Notes under the pieces: generated by a model
Database searches by the model: none
What the model was told of the DNA's origin: nothing
What the model saw: only the letters and a program-made list of their open reading frames with translations
Assembly (NCBI GenBank): GCA_963691815.1
Contig: OY829654.1
Coordinates: 23,532,271 to 23,596,270, forward strand
Source: Echiichthys vipera
Lineage: Eukaryota; Chordata; Actinopteri; Perciformes; Trachinidae
DNA length: 64,000 bases
Direction of reading: 5' to 3'
Part shown: positions 39,647 to 56,358 of the stretch, in pieces
How the letters are laid out: the number at the start of each line of letters is the position of its first letter
Position numbering within the stretch: the first letter of the stretch is position 1
Translations under genes and position numbers: made by a program

Positions 39647-41944
39647 AAATGTTCCTTTATGTGTTAAGAAAGAACATGTAGACTTAAGCCAAAAATATTA
39701 TTAAAGCAAAACTTGGATAAGCAAGGTGACGTGGTGATGCTACAAACATAATGATGATCCTATAGAATATCATTTATTTTTCTCTCCGTCAATTTTTATT
39801 CATTCATTTTAATCAGTTGCATCCGTATCACAGATGATTGGTCTATGTCCCTTCCTCAGAGGCCTCTGTTGCACAAGGAATACAAAGGTCTAAGGAAGTA
39901 AACATAGAATACAATGCTGTTGGTTTGTATCACTGTAGATAAAATAGTTCAAATGAGTACAACTTTAATCATTTACAGCACTAAAATGCAACAAACATAA
40001 CAATAACATATTTTACAGCGCGGTATTGGCTGCTACTTATACTTGAATAAAGGATCTCATCATCTTCCACCACGCTTGCTTTTATCTCTTTACTGAAGAA
40101 GAAACGAAAATATTGGAAGTTGCTTTTCCATTCATTTTGTGTGAGTGTTTGACCAACGTCCTGTTCTGTGCTGGCCTGTACTGACTGACAGTGCTCTGGC
40201 TAATGGTGCAGGGTTTTACAGTCAGGGTGAAACATGTTGCCTTCTCAGTCCCAGGGAATCATTTTCACTCGGAGGCGCAGGCTGACTTCTTGTTTCCTCT
40301 CACGTCCACCCACTGCACCTCTTGTAATCCATCACTGGAGGCTGCCTCCTACTATCCATCCTCCTCCTTTGACCGTACCACACACTTCTCCCGTAACTGT
40401 GGTATCGCTCTTGGCACCATTCTAACTTAATAATAATGCAGAGAAGACAGCCATGTATGAAAAGTAGCTTCTAAGTCATCCAAAACACCACTTTTTCTTT
40501 GCCTCTGGTCATTTATTGCTCTGGCAGCCTTAACAAATGCTGATTTCAGTGTTTCAAGTGGCTGTCGGCTCAAAAACACAATCAGACACAGAGATTTCTG
40601 CCATTTTTTAGTCCACATCAGTAGTAAAAATGTGATGTGATGTGCGCCGCGTGTGAGGCTATGTCTCTATGAGAAGAGGTGATTGTAAGTGCATGCTCCA
40701 CGTGAGCGCCATCCTGCTCATACATGCATTTTATACCTGGATTTCAACTCCTCTGCGCTTACACAACTATGCGTTTTATTGTTCAGCTCCACACTCTCTG
40801 CTTCTCGATATTACTCAACATCCAGCATCATCCCACACAGGCTGAAAATGCCTCACCCCGGCATCCCACACACTCCGTTCCCTCTGCAGCACAGGCCTCA
40901 GAGCGAGGCTGCCAGCACATCTACGGGGTGTGTGGTGTTGCTTTCCGCTCGTCAACCAGAAATCATCCTAATGAGGGTTTTTCAAGGGTTTGAATAAAAC
41001 GTCGTACGGTGATTTAAGAGAGCTGAATGAGAAACGGCTTCTCTCCCTTTAAAGCAAAACTACAGAAGCTGCAATGACAGGATCACACACTGAATTTCCC
41101 TTTCACTTCTGGCCAAGTACAATATGTTTACCTTATTTTAATTTAGTGGGGCGACTACTGCAATGTGTTCGCAGCACAAGAGGAGTTCAACACTCCAGAA
41201 GCCTGTTGGTGGGGTGCTTTAATATTTAGCTGAGATCTTAGAAACCAGCACTCAAACTAAGTGATATCGGGGCGTGTGGATGACATTGGGTGTCATCGTG
41301 TTGGCTGGCCCCGGTTTATGATCAGATGAGGCTCTGCGTGGGAGTCTCATCCATCAAAAGAGGTTGCGGTGTGATTTTATTGTTGTAATGATCTGTGGCT
41401 CTGCACCAGAGGGATTTCAAACCCACGACTACATGCATCACAAATAAACTATGAAACCAGGATCAGAAACGCATTGTTTTTGTTTTAACTCAATTTGGGA
41501 TTCAGGGTGACGCTTTAAGGTGTGGAGAGAGCACTAATTCAAATGCTTTTGCATGACTTATCATTTTTAGAGCGGCCGGTAATCTAAATCTAACTAACTC
41601 ACACTCTGGATGTGTTAGGGTGAACAGACCTCAATCAAGAACATGATTAGGACATCCACAGAAATTCTCTCTGATAAGAAAAAGATAACCTTACATGCAA
41701 ACATCTTGAGACAACCAATTACTCTAAATAGCCCTTATTTGGGTTGAATTTAATTAAAGTATTTAATTTGTGGTCCCAATAGTGATGTTTAGTGTCAGTT
41801 TATGGGCAACGTGTGTGTCATGCTCAGTCTGGAGACACCAATAAACACACCAGTTCATGAAAAACAAATCCATTCATACTTGATGTGCATTGATTGAACT
41901 CAGGAGCTCTTCCCCAAACACCCTTGAGACCACAATGAATAGGA

Positions 41945-44693
41945 GCTGGGTGTTATAGAAAGTAATTTATTACACAAACCAAAGCTAGTTTACAAATACA
42001 GTTTCCAGTCCTGTGTGTGTGTGTATAGTCTAGTATGAACAAACCCACATTTTATATTTACAGACTTTGCATACAGCTTGGTTTTCCTGTTCCTTTGTTT
42101 ACGTCACTGCTTCAGCATCCAAAATTAGGATTTAAAAATACAATAAAAGTAGAAATAAAAATGATTTGTACATAACGAGACTTACATCGTTTTTCCTTTT
42201 TTGTCTTTTCAGCCGAGTTCGTGTTCAAAACAAAGAACAGAAAAAGAGCAGGCGGTGCTCTAGACAGGCAGCCGAGAGGCCAGCCTTTCTCCTGACTGCC
42301 TAACAACAGCATTTGGCAGGGATGATTGACGGGTCGTTACGCCCAATTGTAAATCATCAGAAAAAAAAAAAATCAGGTAAAGCACAAAAGAAGAATAAAC
42401 TAAAGCGACGACACATAAGCAGTCCCATAGTCTTACACCTCCTATTTTAAATACTGATAGACAACATATTTGAGGTTTTTTTTTTTTTTTTAAAAAGCAG
42501 GAAATGAAGTATAAAAACAACAACACAAGACCAAGTTTCTGGAAACGCATTTCTCCCCGTAGACCAGGAAGAAGAACAAGAGGATTCAACACTGTCAAGA
42601 GCCTGGATCTGCCACTGAAACACACAGAAGAGTCAGGGAAGGCCGGTGGGCGATGAATCCCAAATCTGACTGGCCGCCCTCATCATTGTAAGAATGGTTA
42701 AGACCTTTAAAAAACAAAACAAAACAAAAAATAACCCCAAAATGACACATTCCCAACATACTGCTGGTGGTTCCTTCTCACTCTGCTAGTTAGTAATGTA
42801 GTCAAACAGCATGTTTTATCCCAAAATCTACCCGGCTGCCCAACCTGACAATTCTGGCATTTCCATGTACAGTATTCTGGAAATACAAGGTCACGTGTCA
42901 TGTTTGTCTTTTTAAGTTGAACTGTTAAAGCAGATGGTTCCAACAGTTAACCAGTAATAGGCAGACATGTATATGGTGGATAACATTGTACACCCCCTTT
43001 TTTTTTCTTCATCAAACATTAACTAGTTCTGGTTATTGTACATTTGACCTTTATACATGCCTACAGAAAAGAAATATAATAGTCGTTCATCCCAAATATG
43101 GAGATCAGTGGTGTGCATGTAAACACAATACTCTCCTCTCCTTGTTCTTCATCCTGGTCTAAAACCAGGGGAAGATGAGCACCAGCAGTCAGCTATGTGG
43201 AACAGGAAGGGATGGGAGCTGAGCCATGCCACATTTTGCTCAGGTTGTAATATGCAGGGCAGGAAGCTACCTTTGTCATCCTGTGGGACCACAATTCACC
43301 TGCCACTTCCACCGATTCAGTCCAAAAAATGTTCAATATGTTTAAGAACCTTCAGCTGACCACCTCCTAAACTAGACAAACCAACCAAGATTCACCAAAA
43401 TGTGGGTACTTTTTATTTTTCCAGCCCTGAGTCTGGGGGCGTCACTATGCTGCTTCTCTGGAAGTGAGACAATTTTACATTGCCCTTCACAACTCTCCTG
43501 CGAAAAAGATTGCTAAAATTTAGAGCAACAACCTGAATACAGGCGGTGATGAGAGCCGCTTTGAATTACAGATCAGGAAGTAGTTCTAGTTTAAGACCAG
43601 TGCCAAGGGTAATTTTCTTTTAATTCAAACTGCACAAGCCGCAGGTTTTCTGCAAATACTAGAGCATCACTATTAGGTGGCTGTAACAGATCATCTCAGT
43701 CAGAATACAGCTCAGTGTGTTTGTCATGGAATCTGTGTGCGCAGGATTAGCCACAGTGAGAGACTAAATGGCACTGAGCTGGACATGTGAGCATGTAGCT
43801 CCACACCACTTTGATGGTGCGACACCTGAAAGAATGTCGCCACCTCATTAACGCCGTTGATCTTTGTTCTTGAACTGAACTGCAAGATAATAAACCTCAG
43901 AACTGTTTAAAAGCACCATTTTAAGGAGAACTAGATTAATACAGTGTATTGGTGATTTGTCTACTTTGGGGCTTGTCAAACGACCTGCCCAGGTAACTAC
44001 AGCATATAACAAGTAGGCTGGTTTCGTGTTTACAGTCTCATCATGGACACAGCCATGCTGCAGTCTTCCCATCCCTTCACCTTTCCAACTCCACACCGCC
44101 CCAGCCTTAAGTCCAGGTATGAACACCTGGGGATAAATAGTCCACTGGTGGCTGTTTACAGTGGTACTCATTTACTGTGCTGTCGGTTTGCCCCAATCCA
44201 TTGGTCAAGCCATCCAGGCAGAAATCTAAACCTTTTTTTGTTGTCCACAGTGAACGCTGTCTGGAACATCCCATAATTCACCAGAACCTCCATCAGTTTT
44301 ACCAGTCGGCTAGATTTTTTTTTATAGAAAGGACCAGGATCTCCCAATGGTCTTCATCAGTCTAAGTGGCTTGTTGAAAAAAAAAATGTACCAGCGTTTG
44401 GCTGTGGCGGGTGTAAGTTTCCCATCTTGATTGTAAACCCCACAGGTAAAGAGCCCAATGGTTTACAACGGTAGTCATCCTCCCCCCACCCGTCCCTCTC
44501 CATCAAAGCTTCCCAAACCAAAGTCCCAGGGTAAATTCAGTCCAACAAACAGCCATTTTACAGCGGTAGTCATTTACTGCACTCTTTTCTTCCCCTCCCT
44601 CCCTCTCCCCTCTAGTAACCCCTCAGTCCCTCCCGAGCCCTAGCCCTTGGGTACAGTAGCCCAGGGTAAAAACTGTCCAAATATGTTGCCATT
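41945..44693 (-). other. rhoa: Probable rhoa 3' UTR
   Basis: The sequence between the rhoa stop codon and candidate AATAAA signals on the minus strand at 43412-43417 (UTR of about 1.3 kb) and 41966-41971 (about 2.7 kb). No repeats or exons interrupt it. The limits are inferred from signals only. Confidence 0.45.
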
Positions 44694-48464
<3,771 letters not shown>

Positions 48465-49338
48465 CTAAGCATGACTGTGTTGCAAAGTGCAGACACACCA
48501 TGCAACACCATACTTGACAGTTTTTAACCACATAGCTGGAAAAAAAGAGGGTCTCAACCTGAGGTTCAGTGTCTCTCAGGGGGTTGTGAGATGATTAATG
48601 GAAAAAAAAGTAATGGTCTTCTTAATTTTTGATGACTGCATTTTCCTATTCGTATGAACGACTTAAGAGCAGGAATCACTGTGTTTGGGGGGCAGAGGAC
48701 AGTATGTGTAAATGGAAAAAATTGGAGCCTCACTGATCTATTGTGATTGGGCTGTCACAGACTTATCAGTATATGTTGTGGAGGGGAAAACAATCAGTAC
48801 CACAATATGAAACCTTAACTAACTGCCTGAAGCTATCTAAATAGGTTTAAACAAGTCAAGTTAACTGTTAGATCCACACAATACTATAGAATAATGCTGA
48901 AATGAACGGCTAAAACCATGTGGAAAATAATTACTGCTTAGTTTATTGGCTGTTTCGGTTTATCATTGTAATGATTAACTATTAACAAAAACAAATAAAT
49001 AAATAAAGACTGCTAGCTCAATGCTAGCACATGATGGGAATTACCACGGAAGCACATAATCCTAACAAACGATCCACTTCAGATGTTTACATACTTACAG
49101 AAATATAGCTAGCCTAAAACTGACATTTGGATATTTGACTTAGGTAGCACACTGAGTGTCTGGACGTCTTCCAGTTGATGCCTCACATATTTCCTGTATC
49201 CACTTCTGTCTTCATAAAAGGCTCAGTTTTTTGTTTGGCAGCTTATAAAAACATAGCTCTGGAGTTATGGTTTATTTATCCCGTTGGAAGTGCATCCCAC
49301 AGCATAGCAGCTCTGAAGCATTTTTGTGGGCAGGGCTC

Positions 49339-49361
49339 TCACACACACACACACACACACA
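49339..49361. repeat. (CA)n microsatellite, short
   Basis: Eleven CA units. Confidence 0.9.
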
Positions 49362-49464
49362 CCTATTATCAATTGTCTTATGACTTTATGAGGCTTAGGA
49401 ATGCCAATATCAGCACAGTAGAGAGCAGAGTACAATGGCGAGACGATGCTTTATTTAATTTGCA

Positions 49465-49491
49465 CCCCCCCCCCCCCCCCCAAAAAAAAAA
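49465..49491. repeat. Poly(C)-poly(A) junction
   Basis: Seventeen C followed by ten A. Confidence 0.9.
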
Positions 49492-52400
49492 TCTCTGTAC
49501 ACACTCATGTCCCATCCTTACACAACAAACTGCCTGGTGTCAATTATCAGCCTAAAGGTGTCACACAGCACAGCGCAACAAGAACTACTAGTAAGTAAAG
49601 ATTTAGCCGAGGTTCCAGTAATTCATGACTGTAAAAGACCCAAAAGGCGTGTAAGTGAGGGTGTGAGAGAAAGAGCTTGCCCAACAGAGTTAAGGGAAGT
49701 TGGGTAAATGAGTGTCATTGGCTGAAAGCAGCTTGGATCGCTCCATATTAAGAAATGTCATTGTACAGAAGGTCAAACAAAGGAAATAAGTTCATATATT
49801 ATTAAATTTTCTATCGAAATCTTTAGAATTATTTAATTCTTTCTGGTGTATATTACTATGAATTATGGTCACATTTCACCTTTATACTTTGAACAGGAAC
49901 TATGTCCAAAAGGCACAACCACTTTATTCACCAAGCACATCACACACACACACCTCATTTTTCATGGTGGCACTGCCGCAGAGACAACTTTCACACAGTA
50001 CATGTACTGTGAATTTACTAACTGCACAAGGACAACCGGACCCCATATGGAGAGGGTAATAAATCATGTCCCTGACAGGTTATTTCCTCCTTGATCCTAA
50101 AAAGCGCAGCACTGTGCGGTGTCAGTCACGTTTCTCTACCCTGCTATCTCCATCACAGTGAGTCAGCTAGATGCATGTTAGAGAGCAAAGTCTCAGACAC
50201 CTCTGCTGTTCTTTCTGAATCCATTAGCTCAGCTGCAGTTTTGATCTGCAGCATATCTGGAGCTGTAACATTGCAATACCACAGTCCAGGTTAGAGGTTC
50301 AACTCCCTTCATCATTTTTTCCCTTTGAACAAAGACCTATGAGCAGCGGTTTAATTGTTGGCATGTTGTTTTAAAAAGATTGAGCTGCTAAAAGGCTTTG
50401 CATAAGAATATGGTCTCTGCCCCCGAACAGTCTGTCTTCCTTCCCCTTGAGTTTTGTCATTTAATTTTTTTTGCCCATACAGCATTACAGCGGTCTACAT
50501 TTTCTTCAGCTTCTGTCTGCATATTCAGTCATTTTCTGATGAAAACCAGCCTTTTTTCTAAACCGCAGCACATTTGGACATACTTCCCCAATAACGTGTT
50601 CCCACACAAGACACGTGTCGCGGACCACTATGGACACTACAGTCACATTAAACATTATGTATGACAACTTAATGAATTGATTTAAAAAAGTATTCCAATG
50701 CTTGTTGTCAATTATTGCTTCTAAATAAATTTGACTTTCAGTTTCACTGCCTTTCTTGCCCATTAGTTTCTGACCCTTAAATGCACCAAAGCATTGTGAG
50801 GCGCCGCAAGCTTTCTATAAATGGTAGATGAATACTCTAAGTAGGACAGCAGTGTCAAAAAAGATTAGACCATTCCCTCCATGACCTGAGAAAAAAAAGA
50901 AATATAAAAATGGGGGCAGCTTTAGCCTCGGGGTGGGTGTCTGGTCAGTGCTTGAAACGTTGACCAGGGGGTAAACAGGGTAAATAACAATGTGCCCCGA
51001 TTTGAACAAATGCTGCCACGGTGGCTATAAGCAAGTCATTAAACCCACCAATTGTTCCTTTAGAGTGGCTTATCAGACAACAGGAGTCAATGGTAGTATC
51101 AGACTATAAAGTAGTTATTATGCAGACTTTTCCTGGCCAGAAAGGATGCAGGAAAACACTCAGCTGGGGCATATAAAGACAAAACACAACAGGAAAATCG
51201 CCATTAGCCGTCGAGACTGTTGTGTCTGCACTCTGAACTGCCTGAACTATGGTTTCAAAAGAGCAGGCTGACATATAAATGGTACAGTAGTGATGATTTG
51301 TGAAGCGATCAACAGGCAGTAGGGTCTATACTTTCAGACTAAGCCAACTAAACCAGGATAATCTCACGATGATTCATTGCTCATGAGTAGCTAACAGACG
51401 ACGAACACACTTGGCTCTTGCGTTTATTGCGCATATGGACACAATTCCACAGAAGGGTATATTACAACACAACTACATAACAATTACACCAATAATTACT
51501 GATAATCATGTTAAAGGAGGTACTTGGAGAGTCTACTAGTACCTTCTTCAACATGATCAGCAGTACTAGGCGGTGTGTTTTAATTTCGGATTAGAAAAAT
51601 CAGGAAAACCAAGTGCGGCAAGAAGTGTAACCTATATTTTGTGAATGTGCAAGCATGTCGGCTGTCCCTGTTGAAATTCTTGCTCAGCTATCATGCACAG
51701 GAAGCTGTAAAAATATAATGTGTCAGTCAATCCTGTTTTAGTCACCCTGCATTGAGATTTATATTTTTGGCCAAATCACTCAGTCCTAAACCTGCCTAGT
51801 ATGAGTTGAATATGTCAACGTGAAAGCTCAATCTCAACTGGAACCATGACTTGCAGCCACATGGCCCCTACAAAGAGACCATGAAGCTACCACCTACACT
51901 CACATCATCATATTGGTCAGTTACTAATATGTTAGTCATATCTGTCAGAGTCTTTATCAAACAGCCAGCCCAAAAATTTTAACAGGCTTGTCAGGCATCG
52001 AAGTAGTGTATGTGTGAAGCGGTGGAAGTGATATAACACCAACTACAGCCTGCAAACATCCACATTACAGCTGATGTTCAAAATGTCTTCTTTGAGTGCG
52101 TAGATTTAAAATGTCTATGTGCAGTTACAATAAAGTGAGTGCATTTCAGATGTACTCCCCTAATCAACCTGGTTGGAAATGACGACCAGGCTACATGTGC
52201 AAATCTCGATCCTACCTGCAAATTGGTCAACAAGAGAGTATGAGATGAAATTAAGAGACAGACAAACAAAAGATAAGGAGAGGGACGGGGTTAACCCAAA
52301 CAGGATTAAATTAACAGAGTAGGATAAATACAGAGAGAGCAACAGGGGACGCTCCTGTGATAAACACTGTCAGTGAAAAATAGAAGGAGAACATAACACA

Positions 52401-53137
52401 CAACTGACCTTCCCAACAGGAATTATAGTTTAATGTTTGACTCAGACCACTGATTACATTTCTTTGGAAAAACTGCTCTTGCAATAATTTCACAAACCAG
52501 CTCGTCGCACTCTGCCATGCAATTTTTCAAACAAACATAATAATTTGTCTTTCAATTTAGTCTACCTTTGGGACGAGTAAGTATCTTGTAAGCTGTCATC
52601 CAATATAACTACAACCGCCCATATTTCTGACAGCAGGCCTGTCAGTTAAACCCACTCATGCATTAAAAACAACCAAGTTTCATCCAACAAAAAACTTTTG
52701 TGGCATTTTCACTGATGAACAAAGTGCTGAGTGAAACACTATTCATTCTGCTTTGTTTTCGTGTATGACACAGTATTATTAAAATGGTTACTTAGCTCTT
52801 GATCATTCATCATCCGCCTGTCCTTCACAAAACCCCACACAGGAAATAGTTGCATCAAAAGACTGGTGTGTGTTTATGCCAGGAAATACCCTGTGCAGTC
52901 TTCAGCGTCGAAAATTAGACCCAGCTTAGCAGCGGTTAACTGACTGTTGGGCTGAGGAATATTTCAGTTTCTGACAGAAACCTGGATGGTGTTTTGTTTT
53001 CTTTGCCACCTGACATGCATTTATATAGGCACAAAATTTGGAATTTGTTTGTTGTACTGTGAAAGAAACAAAATGATTGATTTTTCAACTCTGTGTGCAG
53101 CCCACAGTTGGCTTGCAACAATCTGTCGAACATGCAT

Positions 53138-53170
53138 GATCCCTGACACTTCATGAACATGTCAGGGATC
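53138..53170. repeat. 11-bp perfect hairpin
   Basis: GATCCCTGACA at 53138-53148 pairs exactly with 53160-53170 across an 11-base loop. Confidence 0.8.
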
Positions 53171-55115
53171 CTGAATTTAAAAGCCACCAGATTAATCATG
53201 TTGTTATGAAGCATTGAATCGTGTGACCATAGGACTAATAGTGACTAAAATCCACTCAAACCACATGGGCAATTATTAATACCAAATTGGAAGTCGCAAT
53301 AAACAGAATAGGGGGAAAAATGGATAACACACACTCTAAATCATTACAACCAAGTCTAAAAACTTGATTGAAATCGACCATTAAGGCTAACATGAGCAAC
53401 TGCTGCACAAAAAAACACCTAATACAAATTCCAGAAAAACACTTAAAATGACCCCTTTGAAAAAAGAGAGACAAGAAGTACTGCAGGGACAAAATTACAT
53501 TATATTTAAGAGGATTAGCAAAAGCAAATACACAAATATGCAAACACACACATATTGAAAAGAAATCTTGACCACTAGAACAGTTTTCTTCAGATTTATG
53601 AATTGCCAATTTATTGAAATCGTATGTCCGTTCTCTTCCTCCATTACAGCAGTGAAGAGGATATGATTTTAATAACAGCTTCAAGGGTGACGATGTGTAA
53701 CACTTGCAATCAAACCTGTCTCGATTTCTCCCCTGCCTTAAGTGCTGCAAAAAGGATTTCACTGAACCACCATCAAAAAATATTGCATTTGTATACATTT
53801 TCACAAATCTGCTTGCAAATAGTTTAAGGTAATTTAGATCAAAGATGCAATATATATTGATTTGACACAATGCTAAAAGATTAGATAGTCAGATGTTTTA
53901 GTTATTGACGTATAGTTCATTACCATAACTTTACAGTTAGCCTGGAACGTTTTCTTAGATGGTTTTTCAAGGTGAAATTGACAGGAGCCTATGCCAGCTT
54001 GACAACCATATCCAATACTCAATTTTCCATAAAAAAATAAAAACATATCACACGTCTAACTTTGATTCACTATCGAATAAAAACAACCCACACATCAAAT
54101 ATATAATGACAGATCAGACCGTCAGTAACAAAAAGTACTGGGTGGTCAAATATTTTACATTTATAGTGCCAGTTAGAAAAGTGATTTGTGCTTTGTGTGG
54201 TCCACTAGTCACTATAGCCAGCGAACAGGAAAAGTTGTGTTTCTTGCCTGTGAGGGCTCCCAGTGTTTAGTTAAACATTGTTTTTTAAAGCAGCTAGCCA
54301 CTGGGTGGGTCACCAGAAAGATGGCGTCATCACAGAGGCAACAGATGGCTAGTGTGTCCGCAGTGGAAGAATGGGTGGGTGGCCCCGATCCAAACTTAAC
54401 ACCAATACCCACATATATTACACATATGACTTTTCAGAAAGGTTAGATTGCTCATGACAAAACCCTATATCAGAAAAATATAAAACTTAACCCCCCCATT
54501 CCTAAGTAGACAGTGTGCTCTATAGCCACTAGCATGTTCTATAACCCACACAATGAGAAAAATAACGTTACTAATTTGGTGTTGTTAAAAAAAATACATT
54601 AGAGGTGTATTTATTAATAGTGATTTTTGGCATTGTATATGTCTAACAGTAAGAATGAACTAACTAGCAGCCATTCATAAGCGACGCTGAGCAGTACAGA
54701 AGCCGCCTGGTCAGCCGGGACAAGTCAGGAAAAGAGCCTCATTGTTCGCCTTCGTGCTGGATATCCAATTCAGGCCAGTCTTTACGGTTATCTTTAAAGG
54801 CATCACTTAAGTTTTCGCAGTTCACCAACAGCCCTCGGTATAGTCTGAGCGAGATGATTCGGTCACAGGAGCTTCTTCTACACTCAGAATACAGTAGTTT
54901 TCTCCCCAGCACAAGTGTGTGTGTGTGTGGTAAGTGCGGAAGCGGCACTGAAATTGAGGTCAGTTAGGAGAAAAGCTAACGTTAGCTAACCTCGTTAGCA
55001 CGGCCCCTCAAAAGCTCCGGACAACTTTTAAAATAGCCCTGTCCGCTTTTAAAACTTAACAATACGAGAGAAGTAGCTCTTCATACCGATGTGATGAATC
55101 AGAAAGTAGTTTTAC

Positions 55116-55320
55116 CTGTAATTTATGTGGCTAGCTGTCGTGTTTTTCAGTGTTTCCTCGGAGGAGAGTTGCCTTGCCGACCGTTCGAGTCGCTCGTCTC
55201 AATCTGATACAATGAATTACTTCACGGGAGCGCGCGGCCAGGGTCTGTAGTTTGTAGCTGGAGGGGGAGGGGAGGGGTGGCGGGCACGAGCCTGAGAGCC
55301 ACACCTGCGCGGGCACGAGG
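55116..55320 (-). promoter_or_regulatory. rhoa: Probable rhoa untranslated exon 1 and promoter
   Basis: On the gene strand, AATTACAG followed by GTAAAAC (55116/55115) is a good 5' splice site. The 200 bases upstream of it are GC- and CpG-rich (GCCCGCGCAGG, GGCCGCGCGCTCCC) amid AT-rich surroundings. RHOA genes have an untranslated first exon well upstream of the ATG, which fits. There is no in-frame ATG of note and no TATA box. The link to the coding exon is inferred. Confidence 0.5.
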
Positions 55321-55499
55321 TGTACGAGCAGAGCAGTGTTACGGCCTCTTACGTCGAGCTTTAAACGCTGCCTGTGTTCAGACGTGACATTCCCATACCT
55401 TTCTGAGGTTTAACGTGTGTTTAGAGGATTATAAACATGCTACAGGTTTATAATTACAGGTAATAGCCTATTAGTATGTTTTAACTACTAACTTGGGTC

Positions 55500-56358
55500 C
55501 TGTAGTGCGCCGGTTCTCAAACTATGGTACTTGTACCACTGGTGGTACTCAAGCTCTCCCTGGTGGTACTTGAAGGAATCTCCAAAATAAAAAACCGAAA
55601 CATTCATTACAAAATGAATACAATACTAAGAAAATACTTACATTTTTAAAGCCCCTGAAATGTAATTTAAATTAAGTATTTCCTGTTATATTTTTGTTTC
55701 AACATCAGCCTTTTACGTAATCACGTTCATAAGTTAGTATTTAGTGACATTTTTTTATTTTATTTGGTAAATATTTTATTCACAAAAATCTTCAGCCTCC
55801 AAACCAACCTTTTCTAATTTTTTTTATTCAATTCAATTCACTTTATAAATCCCTAGCCGTAGTCAACAACAAAACGAAATATAACGAACTATGAAAATAT
55901 ATTTGATGTACCCCATACACTGGCATTTAAGGACATTTTTGACATTACAATGTTTATTTTTTTATTGATTAATTGTTTTATTTTATATGAGATCCTTGCT
56001 GTACTTATTTCTTCTATTCATTGTTAAGCTCTTGTGTGTTGTGTTATATGTTAGTGTTTGACACTTTATTTATAAATAGAATATCTAAATAACATTTTAT
56101 AAAAAAAACAACTAAAAAACCTAAAAAACTGTGAAAGCAGGATAGTATCAGAGGTAAAAAATGATTAGTTTGGTCAGTATTGATGCCACCCCTTCCTACA
56201 GTATGGGGCAGCCCTACAGTCAACAATAAATAATCTTCTGATTAGGAATAAACCTTCATGTCCGTAGCTGAATAGTGTCGGCCTACGCTGCTGTATTTTA
56301 GTTGGTCTCAGTGGTGGTTCTTGAGAGAGCACAACGTTTGAGAACCACTGCTGTAGTG
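55500..56358. mobile_element. hAT-type non-autonomous transposon with 8-base target duplication
   Basis: CTGTAGTG at 55500-55507 and 56351-56358 are identical. The element 55508-56350 (843 bases) starts CGCCGGTTCTCAAAC and ends, in reverse complement, CAGTGGTTCTCAAAC. An 8-base duplication and CAG-GGTTCTCAAAC ends are typical of hAT transposons. The interior is AT-rich with no transposase frame. Confidence 0.85.

Larger units (their letters stand above)
29781..41944. other. Intergenic region between semaphorin and rhoa
   Basis: About 12 kb. No recognised protein gene. It holds the unassigned exon pair (31295-31347, 33533-33631), GC-rich blocks at 35.45-35.58 and 38.3-38.7 kb, two TTGAA-tailed repeats, a SINE, one TTAA-flanked MITE and several inverted-repeat elements. 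Confidence 0.6.

Noticed and set aside
53256..53870. 204-codon minus-strand open frame in rhoa intron 1
   Set aside because: No recognisable motif, no signal of codon preference, and it lies in AT-rich intronic sequence; chance length is plausible in 64 kb.
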